Both the position numbers and the translations under genes were made by a program. Of a stretch of DNA of 64,000 bases, positions 35,610-44,913 are shown in pieces. How positions within the stretch are numbered: position 1 is the first letter of the stretch; the number at the start of each line of letters is the position of its first letter. Below the pieces are notes generated by a model. That model had not been told where the DNA came from, made no database searches, and saw nothing but the letters and a program-made list of their open reading frames with translations. Origin of the DNA: [Clostridium] celerecrescens 18A (GTDB taxonomy: Bacteria; Bacillota; Clostridia; Lachnospirales; Lachnospiraceae); assembly GCF_002797975.1 (NCBI RefSeq), contig NZ_PGET01000001.1, positions 1,798,001 to 1,862,000 of the forward strand, given 5' to 3'.

Positions 35610-36617
35610 TTATGGTTCTATCTTATTTTTCTTTCCCAGCTTTCCGCTTCGTACAATCACATCAATCAATACGGAGATCACTACAATGGCGCCGATGACA
35701 ATATTTCGGATTGCAACCGGGGCACCTGCAAATTGAAGTCCATTCTGGAGCACGCCCCAGATAGAAGCACCGATTACCGTACCAATTAGAATTCCCTGGC
35801 CTCCCAAAGTTGAAACTCCTCCGATTACGGAAGCCGCCACAGCATACATTTCATAGGCATTGCCGGCATCCATGGTACCCATGCCGCTTGTTGCACAGAT
35901 CACAAGTCCTACGACGCAGGAGCAAAAGGAGCTGACCAGATAAGCCTTTGTAGTGGTGGCTACGATATTTACCCCGGACAGCTTGGAGGCCTCTATGTTG
36001 CTTCCGATTGCATAAATATGCCGTCCGGTCCTTGTTTTGCTTAAAAGGAAATTAAATACCAGCCATAAAACAATGGATATGATTACCGTGTTATACACTC
36101 CGGCGACCTTTCCATAATAAAAGAAATCCCGAAATCCCCTTGCCCCGTCTCCAATGGCATCGGTATTGTAGTTGTTATTGACTATCTGAGCAACGCCCCT
36201 GGCAATTGTCATGGTGCCTAAGGTTGCAATAAAGGGTGGAAGCTTGCACTTGGCTACCAGTAAGCCGTTGACAACTCCTACGATCAGACAGCACATCAGG
36301 GTAAGAATTACCGCAACCCATGGATTCATGCCCTTTGTCATCATGGTCGCAGATATCATGCAGCTCATGCCGACAACAGAACCAATGGACAAATCAATAT
36401 TGCCGGTGATCAATACATAGGACTGTCCGATGCCGATTAACAGGATCGGCGCAATCTGGCGCAAAAGATTTGCAACATTTTTCCCGGAAAAGAATGTAGG
36501 GTTTATGATGCCAAAAACAACGCACATAACGATAAGTCCTAAACTTACTGTGACTACCTGCCCCATCCCGCGAACGGCGAACAGCCTTTTATACCAACTC
36601 TGTCTTTTACTATTCAT
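35610..36617 (-). CDS. Sugar ABC transporter permease (RbsC-like, CUT2)
   Basis: A 335-residue permease of the BPD_transp_2 family with about ten hydrophobic segments; GNIDLSIGSVVGMSCM and PPFIATLGTMTIARG are family hallmarks. The start at 36617 follows AAGGAGAGG; 18 upstream codons in frame are discarded. It pairs with the double-ABC ATPase whose stop is 22 bases upstream. Confidence 0.92.
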   Translation of the reverse strand: MNSKRQSWYKRLFAVRGMGQVVTVSLGLIVMCVVFGIINPTFFSGKNVANLLRQIAPILLIGIGQSYVLITGNIDLSIGSVVGMSCMISATMMTKGMNPWVAVILTLMCCLIVGVVNGLLVAKCKLPPFIATLGTMTIARGVAQIVNNNYNTDAIGDGARGFRDFFYYGKVAGVYNTVIISIVLWLVFNFLLSKTRTGRHIYAIGSNIEASKLSGVNIVATTTKAYLVSSFCSCVVGLVICATSGMGTMDAGNAYEMYAVAASVIGGVSTLGGQGILIGTVIGASIWGVLQNGLQFAGAPVAIRNIVIGAIVVISVLIDVIVRSGKLGKKNKIEP

Positions 36618-36639
36618 GTTACCTCTCCTTGCCCTTTTC

Positions 36640-38142
36640 TTAACTGATCTTGCTTTCAAACTGAGTCGCATATTTGAGGATCAGATCCTGTGTCGCCTCA
36701 GCTGTCATCACTTCCCCTGTAATTTTCCCGTCGCACATAACAATAATCCGGTCGCTGATGCCAAGGACTTCCGGCATTTCCGATGAAACGAACAAAACGC
36801 CGATCCCCTTCTGTTTTAATTCGTTCATCAGGTTATAGATCTCAACCTTAGCCGCCACGTCGATGCCTCTGGTGGGTTCATCAAAAATAACCACCCGTGA
36901 ATTCCTTGCCAGCCATTTACCCACCACCACCTTTTGCTGGTTACCACCGGATAAGCTTCCGGCATCCACCTCTGCGTTCGGCAGCTTGATTTTTAAGGAA
37001 ACCACTGTTTTATCCGTCATTTCCCTCTCTTTTCTTCTGTTGACAATTCCCAGCTTTCCGCATAGCATATCCAAATTAGGAAGGGCGATGTTATCCCGTA
37101 TGCTGAGTTTCGTACAAAGTCCGTCCTTTTTCCTGTCTTCCGGAGCCAGTACGATGCCTGCTTTTATGGAATCCTCTACCTTATGTATGATAACTTCTTT
37201 TCCATCCAGAAAAATCTGCCCGGATTCCTTTGGATCCGCTCCAAATATAGCCCTGGTGGTCTCTGTCCTTCCTGCCCCCATTAATCCTGCAATCCCCACG
37301 ATCTCGCCTTCATGCAGCTCCAGGTTGATGCCGCGTACCATCCGTCCGGCATTTAAATTGCGGATCTCCAGAATCTTCTTCCCCTTTGGACAGGAGACCC
37401 GTGGGAATTTCTGTTTTATTTCACGGCCGACCATGTGAGAAATGATCTCATCCATCCGCTTCTGATCAAAATCCATGGTTGTGATAAATCTTCCGTCTCT
37501 CATAATAGTGACCCGGTCCACGATATGCCTCAGTTCTTCCAGGCGGTGGGATATGTATACGATTCCACAGCCTTCTTTCTTTAGCTTTTTAATGATAGTG
37601 AACAGATCTGCGATTTCTTTTGAGGTCAGGGCTGACGTAGGCTCATCCATAATCAGGACCCTGGCATTCATGGAAAGCGCCTTGGCGATCTCAACCATCT
37701 GCTGCTTGGATACTGCCAGATTGCCCACCAGCTCCTCTGGATCTAATTCTATATTCATACGGCTTAAGATCTCGGCTGCCGCCTTGTTCATCTCTTTTTC
37801 AGAAAGGAGCATTCCCTTTGTCCGTTCCCGTCCCAGAAAAATGTTTTCCGCTACGGTCAGATGCTGGCACATGTTCAGTTCCTGATGGATGATCGCTATC
37901 CCAAGTTCCTTTGCCTTCTGTGTGGTCATTTCCCGGATATTGTCGCCGAATACTTCAATGGTTCCTCCATCTCTTGGATAAACGCCGCTTAATATTTTAA
38001 CAAGCGTCGATTTTCCTGCACCATTTTCACCCAGCAATGCCATAACTTCTCCTGATTTTAAATAAAACGAGACATCGTCAAGTGCTTTTACACCAGGGAA
38101 CGTCTTCATAATATTCTGCATCCGCACAATATCTTCCTGCAT
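36640..38142 (-). CDS. Sugar ABC transporter ATP-binding protein (RbsA-like, double ABC)
   Basis: A 500-residue CUT2 ATPase with two ABC domains in one chain. Domain 1 has a full Walker A (GENGAGKST), signature LAVSKQQMVEIAKAL and Walker B LIMDEPTSAL. Domain 2 has the usual degenerate Walker A of this family (GLMGAGRTE) but an intact LSGGNQQK signature and VIFDEPTRGID. The start at 38142 has GAGGG 8 bases upstream. It is the first gene of the importer and lies directly downstream of the two-component/pseudo-ABC operon. Confidence 0.92.
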   Translation of the reverse strand: MQEDIVRMQNIMKTFPGVKALDDVSFYLKSGEVMALLGENGAGKSTLVKILSGVYPRDGGTIEVFGDNIREMTTQKAKELGIAIIHQELNMCQHLTVAENIFLGRERTKGMLLSEKEMNKAAAEILSRMNIELDPEELVGNLAVSKQQMVEIAKALSMNARVLIMDEPTSALTSKEIADLFTIIKKLKKEGCGIVYISHRLEELRHIVDRVTIMRDGRFITTMDFDQKRMDEIISHMVGREIKQKFPRVSCPKGKKILEIRNLNAGRMVRGINLELHEGEIVGIAGLMGAGRTETTRAIFGADPKESGQIFLDGKEVIIHKVEDSIKAGIVLAPEDRKKDGLCTKLSIRDNIALPNLDMLCGKLGIVNRRKEREMTDKTVVSLKIKLPNAEVDAGSLSGGNQQKVVVGKWLARNSRVVIFDEPTRGIDVAAKVEIYNLMNELKQKGIGVLFVSSEMPEVLGISDRIIVMCDGKITGEVMTAEATQDLILKYATQFESKIS

Positions 38143-38274
38143 ACCTATCACCCTCATATTTCTCTCAAATTCTAGCTTCTGTAAAGAGTATATCATCGGA
38201 AACCCATGGATAGTAGGGGAGATTCTTCCGTTTAAGGGGGGTATTCTTTGGCAATCAAATCCCTTGCAGAAATG

Positions 38275-38300
38275 AAAAACAGGCAGCCTGACCGCCTGTT
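38275..38300 (-). terminator. Intrinsic terminator of the two-component/pseudo-ABC operon
   Basis: On the minus strand AACAGGC and GCCTGTT (38278-38300) form a 7-bp stem with a 9-base loop, followed by a T-run. It lies 11 bases past the stop at 38312. Confidence 0.78.
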
Positions 38301-38311
38301 AATCTTTTTTA

Positions 38312-39757
38312 TTACCAGCCAACTTTATAAAATTCCTCTTTCGCATATTCTGCCGCCACCTTTCCATCCTGCAGGATTATCATCCGGTCTGATACATCCA
38401 TGTTGTCGGCAAGGTTGCTGGTAAGAATGAGTACCGAGATCCCGCTGTTTTTCAGCTCCTGGATCAGATCCAGCACATAACGCCTTAAGTACATGTCCCC
38501 TTTTGCCAGCGGCTGTACACACACGGCGACCTTGGGGTGAAGGAGATGGATCCGGTAATAGGCAAGGCCGTATCTTTCCCGCACGCTTAAACGGTCAATC
38601 TTTCCCGCATCAATACAGGAGCCCACCTTTTTCATATATTCCTTCCGCACACTGCGAAGATGGCTGCGCTTTAAATTCCCAAACCACACCTTCCGGTCCA
38701 GAAGAAAGGTCAGGTTTTCCATATAGCTCATATCTCTAAACAGAAAGGTTTCTGCCGGATCATCCGGAATGACGGCTACACCCTCCTTAAAAAAGTCCGT
38801 AGGCTCCTCCCCTGCAAAGACCCTTTCTCCCAGGTAAATCCTTCCGGTCCGGATTCCCCTGCTGCCGGAGAGAACCTCCACCAGAGGCTCCCATGTCTGG
38901 TTATCCGTATCCAGTATCATCAGACATTCCCCTTTTCGCAGAGAAAACCCAACCGGCTCTTTCCCATTCAGATACACTCCATCTAACTTAAGAACGGCCT
39001 CCTCCTTAGGTTCCCGGATCTGGCTGCCGGACAAGTCAAAAGATATGGTATAAGGCTGAAGGGCCGTTTCCACCATTTCTTCTTTTTCAAACACCTTCCA
39101 TATGATTCCCTGATGAAAAAGAGCTGCCCGGTCCGCAATCTGGAACACCTCCTGATGATGGTTGCCCATATAAAGAAATGCGGTCCCCCGCTTTGCCTGC
39201 TCCCTGATAATATCCTGGAACTGTTTTAGTTCCATCTGGCTTAAGAAATTGCTGATCCTGTCCAGAATAATGAACCGGCACCCAGCCAGAATGGCTTTTA
39301 AAAGCTCAGTAACACAGCGCTCAAAGGCGCTTAAGGTTGAAACCCGGCGCTTGGGATCAATGGACAGCCCCAGCTCCGCCATCAAAAGTTCCACCTGATG
39401 ATCCAGCACCCTGCTGTTAATAATATACTTTTTAAATCCCTTCCGCATTACAAACAGGTTATCAGATATGGTCAGGCTGTCTATGAGCCGTCCCCTCTCC
39501 TCAATGACATAAACCCGGTTGTCGGTAAAGTCTGCATGGGAATAGTGATTTATCCGGTCTCCTTCATAGTATACTCCGCCAAAGCTTATGGGAATATTAT
39601 GGCAGATGAGGCGGATCAACTGGGAACAGCCCTTTGCATCGGATATGATGAGCCCCATAATTTCTCCCTGGAGAATATAAAAATCCAGATTATCCAGATA
39701 ACGTTCTCCGTTTTCTTCCAGGGTAACATGATTCAGCCGGAGAATTTCCTTTCTCAT
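38312..39757 (-). CDS. Degenerate RbsA-like double ABC protein lacking nucleotide-binding motifs
   Basis: A 481-residue protein with the length and two-domain layout of a CUT2 ATPase but with both sites dismantled. Where GENGAGKS should be (about residues 38-46) it has ISDAKGCSQ, with no P-loop Lys in place. In domain 2 the equivalent is ILDTDNQTWEP. Walker B of domain 1 is FIILDRIS (catalytic Glu replaced by Arg); domain 2 has VAVCVQPLAKGD in place of a DEP. The LSGGQ signatures are LSAFERC and LSVRERY. The hydrophobic framework is kept and the frame is fully open, so it is a maintained gene and not a wreck. It is co-encoded with a kinase and regulator. I infer a non-hydrolysing signalling or scaffold role. 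Confidence 0.75.
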   Translation of the reverse strand: MRKEILRLNHVTLEENGERYLDNLDFYILQGEIMGLIISDAKGCSQLIRLICHNIPISFGGVYYEGDRINHYSHADFTDNRVYVIEERGRLIDSLTISDNLFVMRKGFKKYIINSRVLDHQVELLMAELGLSIDPKRRVSTLSAFERCVTELLKAILAGCRFIILDRISNFLSQMELKQFQDIIREQAKRGTAFLYMGNHHQEVFQIADRAALFHQGIIWKVFEKEEMVETALQPYTISFDLSGSQIREPKEEAVLKLDGVYLNGKEPVGFSLRKGECLMILDTDNQTWEPLVEVLSGSRGIRTGRIYLGERVFAGEEPTDFFKEGVAVIPDDPAETFLFRDMSYMENLTFLLDRKVWFGNLKRSHLRSVRKEYMKKVGSCIDAGKIDRLSVRERYGLAYYRIHLLHPKVAVCVQPLAKGDMYLRRYVLDLIQELKNSGISVLILTSNLADNMDVSDRMIILQDGKVAAEYAKEEFYKVGW

Positions 39758-39777
39758 CTCATCACCTCTTTTTCCTG

Positions 39778-40797
39778 TTAATCCTTTACAAGCGGAAGGG
39801 ATATCTCCACATCCGTCCCTGCCTCCACCTGGCTGTAGACGTGGATACCATATTCCTCTCCGAAGAGCAGCTTGATTCTGTTATTGACATTCTGGATTGC
39901 AATGCCGCCTTTCCGGTCTATATCTGGGTTCACGTCGTCCAGGGATAAGCTTTTAAGCTTTTCATTCAGCATCTTCACCCTTTCAGCCACCATGCCAAGT
40001 CCGTCATCAGATACCTTGATGATCAACCGGGAATCCGTCACCGAAATTTTAATGATCAGATGCCCCTCCCCTATCTTCCGTTCGATCCCATGATAAATGG
40101 AATTTTCAACAACAGGCTGCAAAGTCAGCTTTGGCAGACGGTATTGCAGTATCTCCATTTCATCCAACTCTTCTGAACATGCATACTGGATATTCAGCTG
40201 TAATTTTTTGCCGAAGCGGAACTGTTGGATGTAATAGTAGTTCTCAATATTTGCAAGCTCATCCTCTAAGTTTACCAGATGGTCTACATTGGAAATGGTA
40301 TATCGGAAAAAGGTGGCAAGAGCCTCCGTCATCTCCGCTATACTGTCCACTCCCAGGCTCAACGCCTCACTCCGTATACCTTCCAAAGTATTGTACAAAA
40401 AATGAGGATTGATCTGGTTTTGCAGGGCTAGGTATTCCGCCTGCTTTTTTGATACATTGATCAGTTCCCTGGTTCCAAGCATTTCCAGGAACCTTTGATT
40501 TACTTTCTCGGATTCCGGGCAATAGGGATAGCGTATTTTAAATAAGTCATTTAAAACACTGCCAGAGGCAAACTGCCGTTCCACCCGTTTGGTTTCCTGC
40601 ATGGGCTTATAAATTCCATAATATCCGTTGTAAAAAAACAAGACAAGGAGAACGGAAGCCGCCATTAAAAGCCAAATTTGCTCCGGCTGACCCCTGGTTA
40701 AGTAAAGGGCATAACAAAGCATTAGCATGAACCCGGTCAAAATACCTGCCAAAAGAAAAATTACTCTGACGGACAGAAACCGAAACTTCTCTTTCAT
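39778..40797 (-). CDS. Sensor histidine kinase, short YesM type without an extracellular domain
   Basis: A 339-residue kinase. Helix 1 is at about residues 11-33 and helix 2 at about 40-58, so only about six residues face outside. The cytoplasmic part has a short linker, His132 in NQINPHFLYNTLEG, and a HATPase domain with VENSIYHG and DDGLGM. No HAMP domain is evident. With no ligand-binding domain it must sense through the membrane or through a partner, and the degenerate ABC protein encoded 20 bases downstream is the obvious candidate. Confidence 0.88.
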   Translation of the reverse strand: MKEKFRFLSVRVIFLLAGILTGFMLMLCYALYLTRGQPEQIWLLMAASVLLVLFFYNGYYGIYKPMQETKRVERQFASGSVLNDLFKIRYPYCPESEKVNQRFLEMLGTRELINVSKKQAEYLALQNQINPHFLYNTLEGIRSEALSLGVDSIAEMTEALATFFRYTISNVDHLVNLEDELANIENYYYIQQFRFGKKLQLNIQYACSEELDEMEILQYRLPKLTLQPVVENSIYHGIERKIGEGHLIIKISVTDSRLIIKVSDDGLGMVAERVKMLNEKLKSLSLDDVNPDIDRKGGIAIQNVNNRIKLLFGEEYGIHVYSQVEAGTDVEISLPLVKD

Positions 40798-40810
40798 AAT
40801 GCGCCTCCCA

Positions 40811-42418
40811 TCAGGAATAAAGCTTCCGATATTCGTTTGGCTTTAAACCGGAATATTTGGTAAAGTTCTTTGTAAAATATTTTACATCGCTGTAGCCCAC
40901 TTCCTCACATATGGATGCAACACTTAAATTTGTTTCCTTTAGAAGACCTTTCGCCTGTTCCATGCGCACCTCGGATAGGAACTCCAAAAAGTTCTTGCCT
41001 GTCTCTTTCTTAAACAGGGAACTGAAATATGTAGGATTGAATCCGGCGACTTCACTGACTGTTTCTAAGGTAATAGCTTCCCTATAATGGTCCCTGATGT
41101 ACTTTTTAGCTATGCGGATGGGGCGGTTATTCTCCTGCATCTTTCCGGCCACGGCCCTATCGTAGGAAGCGGAAATCTCTTTTATGAGATAGCGCAGGAC
41201 CTCTCTTGCAGATGAACAGAATTCCACTCCCTGATTAAACCGTTCCATAAAATTCTGTTCAATGGGGATCTTATGGTTTTTCATGAAAAACAGATAGAGA
41301 TTACAGACCTCTCTGCACATCTGCAAAATTTCATGCCCGGTCATATCAGTCTGCTCCAAAAGCCCGTCTTTCAGTTTCATCAGGCAATCCCCCACCTGCT
41401 GCCTGTCCAGACTTTCCAGAGCCGTGTTCATATTCTGGTTAAATTGAGTAAACCACTGGCTTGATGCCAGATGAAAAGAACTGCGCAGCTCCCCCTCCAG
41501 GAGCTTGCCGTTTCCAGCCACCAGCCGCTGCTCCACCAGATACCTGGCGGATTTAAGAGAGCTTCTTAGCTGGGCAATATTCCATACGGTAGTTCCAAAC
41601 CCTATGGTCACCCGAAGCCCTTCCAGAATGGATTCCAGCACCGCAAGCTCATTTAATATATTTTTACATTGCCGGCGAATGAATTTCCTGTTTTCCTCTC
41701 CATAATTCAGAAATAGATAAATATGACTGTTTTCCACATACAATTCCCAGTCGAACACGTGGCCTTTCAGCATCTGCTCTGCAATCTGAGTTGTCTTTTC
41801 TGTCAGGAATTCCAGGTTTTTCTCGTCTGGCATGGAAATTCCATCAAATTTGACACAAACGATCTGGAAGCATCCCTGTTTTAACTGATAATAATACTGC
41901 TTATTGATTTCTTCCAGGCTGGAGCAGTCCTGTTCGCTCCGGTCCCGGTACAGGACATTGGAAAACCAGGTGGTACGCAGCCTCTCCGCGTCACTCTTCC
42001 TTGCCAGCCTGACCCGTTCCTCGTAGGTCAGCTGTTCACTTTTTTCATTATACCTTACTCTTATTTTTTCCAGAGTTTCCGTTAGTTCCTGTTTTTTAAT
42101 AGGTTTTAACAAATAATCACTGACCCCATATTTGATCGCTGTCTGGGCATATTCAAAATGGCGGTATCCGCTGATAATCACAAATTCCACGCCAACATTC
42201 AGTTCCCGGGTCTTTTTCACCAGGTCCAGGCCGTCATATCCCGGCATCCGGATATCCGTAATCACTACATCAGGAGAAAGGGCTTCTATCTTTTCAAGCG
42301 CCTCGATCCCATTATTTGCCACACCGCTGAGCTTCATATCCAGTGCTTGCCAATCAATCAACTTCTCGATCAGCTGGCAGATCTTTTCTTCATCATCTGC
42401 TATTAATACTTTTAACAT
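40811..42418 (-). CDS. Response regulator, AraC/YesN type
   Basis: A 535-residue regulator. The receiver domain (1-120) has DD at residues 8-9, Asp55 in ITDIRMP and Lys in YLLKPI. The C-terminal AraC domain reads ITLETVSEVAGFNPTYFSSL then VASICEEVGYSDVKYFTKNF. The start at 42418 follows AGGGGG; 12 extra upstream codons are not used. It is the first gene of the regulator, kinase, pseudo-ABC operon and probably activates the Rbs-like importer just downstream. Confidence 0.9.
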   Translation of the reverse strand: MLKVLIADDEEKICQLIEKLIDWQALDMKLSGVANNGIEALEKIEALSPDVVITDIRMPGYDGLDLVKKTRELNVGVEFVIISGYRHFEYAQTAIKYGVSDYLLKPIKKQELTETLEKIRVRYNEKSEQLTYEERVRLARKSDAERLRTTWFSNVLYRDRSEQDCSSLEEINKQYYYQLKQGCFQIVCVKFDGISMPDEKNLEFLTEKTTQIAEQMLKGHVFDWELYVENSHIYLFLNYGEENRKFIRRQCKNILNELAVLESILEGLRVTIGFGTTVWNIAQLRSSLKSARYLVEQRLVAGNGKLLEGELRSSFHLASSQWFTQFNQNMNTALESLDRQQVGDCLMKLKDGLLEQTDMTGHEILQMCREVCNLYLFFMKNHKIPIEQNFMERFNQGVEFCSSAREVLRYLIKEISASYDRAVAGKMQENNRPIRIAKKYIRDHYREAITLETVSEVAGFNPTYFSSLFKKETGKNFLEFLSEVRMEQAKGLLKETNLSVASICEEVGYSDVKYFTKNFTKYSGLKPNEYRKLYS

Positions 42419-42579
42419 GATTTTCCCCCTGCTTTGCCCCGATTCTTTTGTCATTATAACATGTTCGTCCTAGGGAAGGAAGTAGTGTAAAAAAAGAAAA
42501 GCAGGTTCCCATAGACCAAACTTTTTGTATTTTGTAATTCAGACACGGTAAGCTCTGTCAGGCCGATCAATCCAATCTT

Positions 42580-43323
42580 TCATTCCCACTTGAAAAAACG
42601 GATGGAAATACTGATACATATCACTGCAATGGCGATCATCACCAAAACCGGAAGGAAAACACTGTTCATTGGCAGCCCCAATGAAGCAGCCTTAAGAAGT
42701 TTAATTCCCTGTGTCAAGGGAAGGATGTCTGCTACCTTTTGAAACGCAGCAGGCATTACCTCATAAGGCAGAGTAGCGCCTGAAAAAATAAGCATTGGAA
42801 AGTACAGCAGGCTGGCAGCGGCACCAGCTATTTTCGTATTCGGCGCTATCCCGCCCACCAGGAGCCCAATGCTGAACATAGACAGCATAACCAGAAAATA
42901 CGCTCCAAGGAACGGAAGCCATGAGCCTTTTAATTGATATCCGAACAATAACGCCCCTGTTACATAAACGAGAATAAGGGATGCAATGGAATAAAATGCA
43001 TAAATGGCAACCTGCACCGCCAAGATAAGTGCAGGGTCAGCGGGCGTTACCTTAAGCCGCTTTAAAATCTTTCTGCTTCGATAATCAGAAACAACCAGGG
43101 GAAGCCCCATCACGCCTCCGGCACAAATAGCAATGGCTGATACCGCACCAAAGGATTGTTCCAGGAACGTATAATCTGCACCATCAAAGGCGGGTTTGTC
43201 TCCAAACACTGCTCCTAAGATCACAACCACGACAATTGGCATACAAATAGCAAAAATAAACATGTCCAGTCCGCGAAGTGACAATTTTCCTTCTGTTTTT
43301 AGTAACGTTTTAAATGGTTTCAT
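42580..43323 (-). CDS. ABC-2 type transporter permease
   Basis: A 247-residue efflux permease with six hydrophobic segments, of the ABC-2 (DrrB-like) class. SMFSIGLLVGGIAPNTKIAG and FPMLIFSGATLPYEVMP are typical. GGGAGG lies 7-8 bases before the ATG at 43323; the longer frame is discarded. It overlaps the ATPase gene by 14 bases. Together they form a small drug- or peptide-exporting ABC pump. Confidence 0.9.
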   Translation of the reverse strand: MKPFKTLLKTEGKLSLRGLDMFIFAICMPIVVVVILGAVFGDKPAFDGADYTFLEQSFGAVSAIAICAGGVMGLPLVVSDYRSRKILKRLKVTPADPALILAVQVAIYAFYSIASLILVYVTGALLFGYQLKGSWLPFLGAYFLVMLSMFSIGLLVGGIAPNTKIAGAAASLLYFPMLIFSGATLPYEVMPAAFQKVADILPLTQGIKLLKAASLGLPMNSVFLPVLVMIAIAVICISISIRFFKWE

Positions 43324-44041
43324 ATTCACCCTCCCCGTCAGTATACCAAAGATATGCATCCTCTAGCTTTTCATAAGGACTTGCTGCGACCGATTCTTTT
43401 ATGGAACCGCAAAATATGCTCTTCCCGTCCTTCAAAATCATGATCCTGTCACAAAGGGCTTCCACCTCATCCATAAAATGGGAGGTCAGCATAATGGTGA
43501 TTCCTCTTTCTTTTAACTGGGAAAGACTCCTCCACACTTCCCGCCGTGCCCTGGCATCCAATCCTGTTGTCAGTTCGTCTAAAAATACTACTTCGGGATC
43601 CGGGATCAGCGCAAGCACGATAAAAAGCCGTTGCTTCTGACCTCCTGAAAGTTCACTGACCAGGCTTTTTGACTTTTCCAAAAGCCCGAATTGTTCCAGA
43701 AGGACAACATAATCCAGGGTGCTTTTGTAAAGCGAAGCAGTAACTTCACAAAGCTCATCTACCTTGATTTTGTCCTGATAATTGGCCTCTTGAAATTGAA
43801 CACCGACCCTCTCGAAAAGTTTTTTCCGGTCTTTTTGCGGATTCATTCCCAAAATGGATACCGTTCCACTATCCTGCTTTTTCGTTCCCAGGATACATTC
43901 GATAGCCGTACTTTTCCCCGCACCGTTTGCTCCCAGCAAGCCAAACACTTCCCCGCGGGAAATTGAGATATTAATGTTCTCTATCGCTTTTACTTGGGCG
44001 TAAGACTTGCTCAGCCCTTTTACTTCAATGGTTGTCTCCAT
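43310..44041 (-). CDS. ABC transporter ATP-binding protein (efflux type)
   Basis: A 243-residue DrrA/CcmA-like ATPase. Walker A is GANGAGKST, the signature LSGGQKQRL, Walker B VVFLDELTTGLD and the H-loop TSHFMDE. The usual DEP is DEL here, still with the catalytic Glu. GGAGG precedes the start at 44041. Expression is probably controlled by the MerR-type regulator encoded immediately upstream. Confidence 0.92.
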   Translation of the reverse strand: METTIEVKGLSKSYAQVKAIENINISISRGEVFGLLGANGAGKSTAIECILGTKKQDSGTVSILGMNPQKDRKKLFERVGVQFQEANYQDKIKVDELCEVTASLYKSTLDYVVLLEQFGLLEKSKSLVSELSGGQKQRLFIVLALIPDPEVVFLDELTTGLDARARREVWRSLSQLKERGITIMLTSHFMDEVEALCDRIMILKDGKSIFCGSIKESVAASPYEKLEDAYLWYTDGEGEYETI

Positions 44042-44074
44042 GCGATAAAATTCCTCCTTTTTTCTTTTCACAAA

Positions 44075-44106
44075 AAGAATAACACCAGAGCAAAGTCTGG
44101 TGTTAA
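44075..44106 (-). terminator. Hairpin at the 3' end of the MerR gene
   Basis: TAACACCAGA and TCTGGTGTTA form a perfect 10-bp stem with a six-base loop (44080-44105), followed on the minus strand by TTCTTTTT. It contains the MerR stop codon. The arm CTGGTGTTA also occurs upstream of the MerR gene at 44915-44923, so the same bases may serve as a protein-binding site. Confidence 0.6.
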
Positions 44107-44120
44107 AGTGTAGGGTTTGA
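44096..44120. promoter_or_regulatory. MerR-associated repeated element, copy 1
   Basis: This 25-base element is 19/25 identical to the element at 44914-44938; both contain CTGGTGTTA, then AGTG, AG and GTT in the same register. One copy lies upstream of the efflux genes and one upstream of the regulator gene, which suggests two operators of the tandem MerR protein. It overlaps the terminator stem. Confidence 0.4.
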
Positions 44121-44864
44121 TTCAAATTGTTTTTTCATCTTCCCAAGGTGCGCCAGCATAACTTTCGCGTTTTCCTCCGCATAATGCAAAGAAGTGAGAA
44201 GCTTATCACATACGGAAATAATATCGTCGCTTTCGTCCGGCGTATCAATTACCTGCCGGATATCTGCTTTGGGATTTTGGGATAATGAATTCAGCATTCG
44301 CAAAATTGCTGAAAGGGAGTAATTTGCACAGCGCAGGGTACGTATGATTTTGAGCCGCAGAATATCCTCATCCGTATAAACCCGGTAGCCGTTTTGCTTT
44401 CGTTTTATAGTGAGCAGACCGTTCATTTCCCAATTTCTTAAGGCATCCATTGAAATTTGTAAATAATCGGCCGTTTCTTTTCTGGTTAAAACCATTGTTC
44501 CGGGTTCTTTGTTGTTGCCTGGTAACAGCTTTTGGGTAATCTCTATGGCCTCTTCCGCATTACTCTGCTCATTCTTTATCTGCTGCAAATAATGTTCCGT
44601 TAAGGCAATCGCCTTGTCAAAATTTCCGGAAGCTGAGGTCTTAATAATCGTAATTGCCTGCTTTCTCAATCCATTTTGCAAGACCTCGACCTTTAGCGCG
44701 ATTCTTACGAATTTAATCTGCTCCATATGAAAATCTGTAAAAATGCGATAACCGTTTTCCTTCCGCTCTGGTTTGGGAATAAGCTCAAGATCTTCATAAA
44801 GCCGTACTGTATTGGAATGGATCCCTATACTACGCGCAATTTCAGACGTCATGTATGTTTTCAT
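44103..44864 (-). CDS. MerR-type regulator with two tandem DNA-binding domains
   Basis: A 253-residue protein from the ATG at 44864; an in-frame ATG six codons upstream (44882) is possible. It contains two MerR winged helix-turn-helix units: residues about 4-72 (TSEIARSIGIHSNTVRLYE ... NGYRIFT) and about 124-192 (TRKETADYLQISMDALRNWE ... NGYRVYT). A helical segment links them and another follows. Ordinary MerR proteins have one such unit and dimerise through a coiled coil, so this chain looks like a built-in pseudo-dimer. Neither half has an obvious effector domain. It probably controls the adjacent efflux pair. Confidence 0.85.
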   Translation of the reverse strand: MKTYMTSEIARSIGIHSNTVRLYEDLELIPKPERKENGYRIFTDFHMEQIKFVRIALKVEVLQNGLRKQAITIIKTSASGNFDKAIALTEHYLQQIKNEQSNAEEAIEITQKLLPGNNKEPGTMVLTRKETADYLQISMDALRNWEMNGLLTIKRKQNGYRVYTDEDILRLKIIRTLRCANYSLSAILRMLNSLSQNPKADIRQVIDTPDESDDIISVCDKLLTSLHYAEENAKVMLAHLGKMKKQFESNPTL

Positions 44865-44913
44865 TTCATCTATCACCACCATTCTATTCTACCATAATAA
44901 CATCGTTTAAAAG

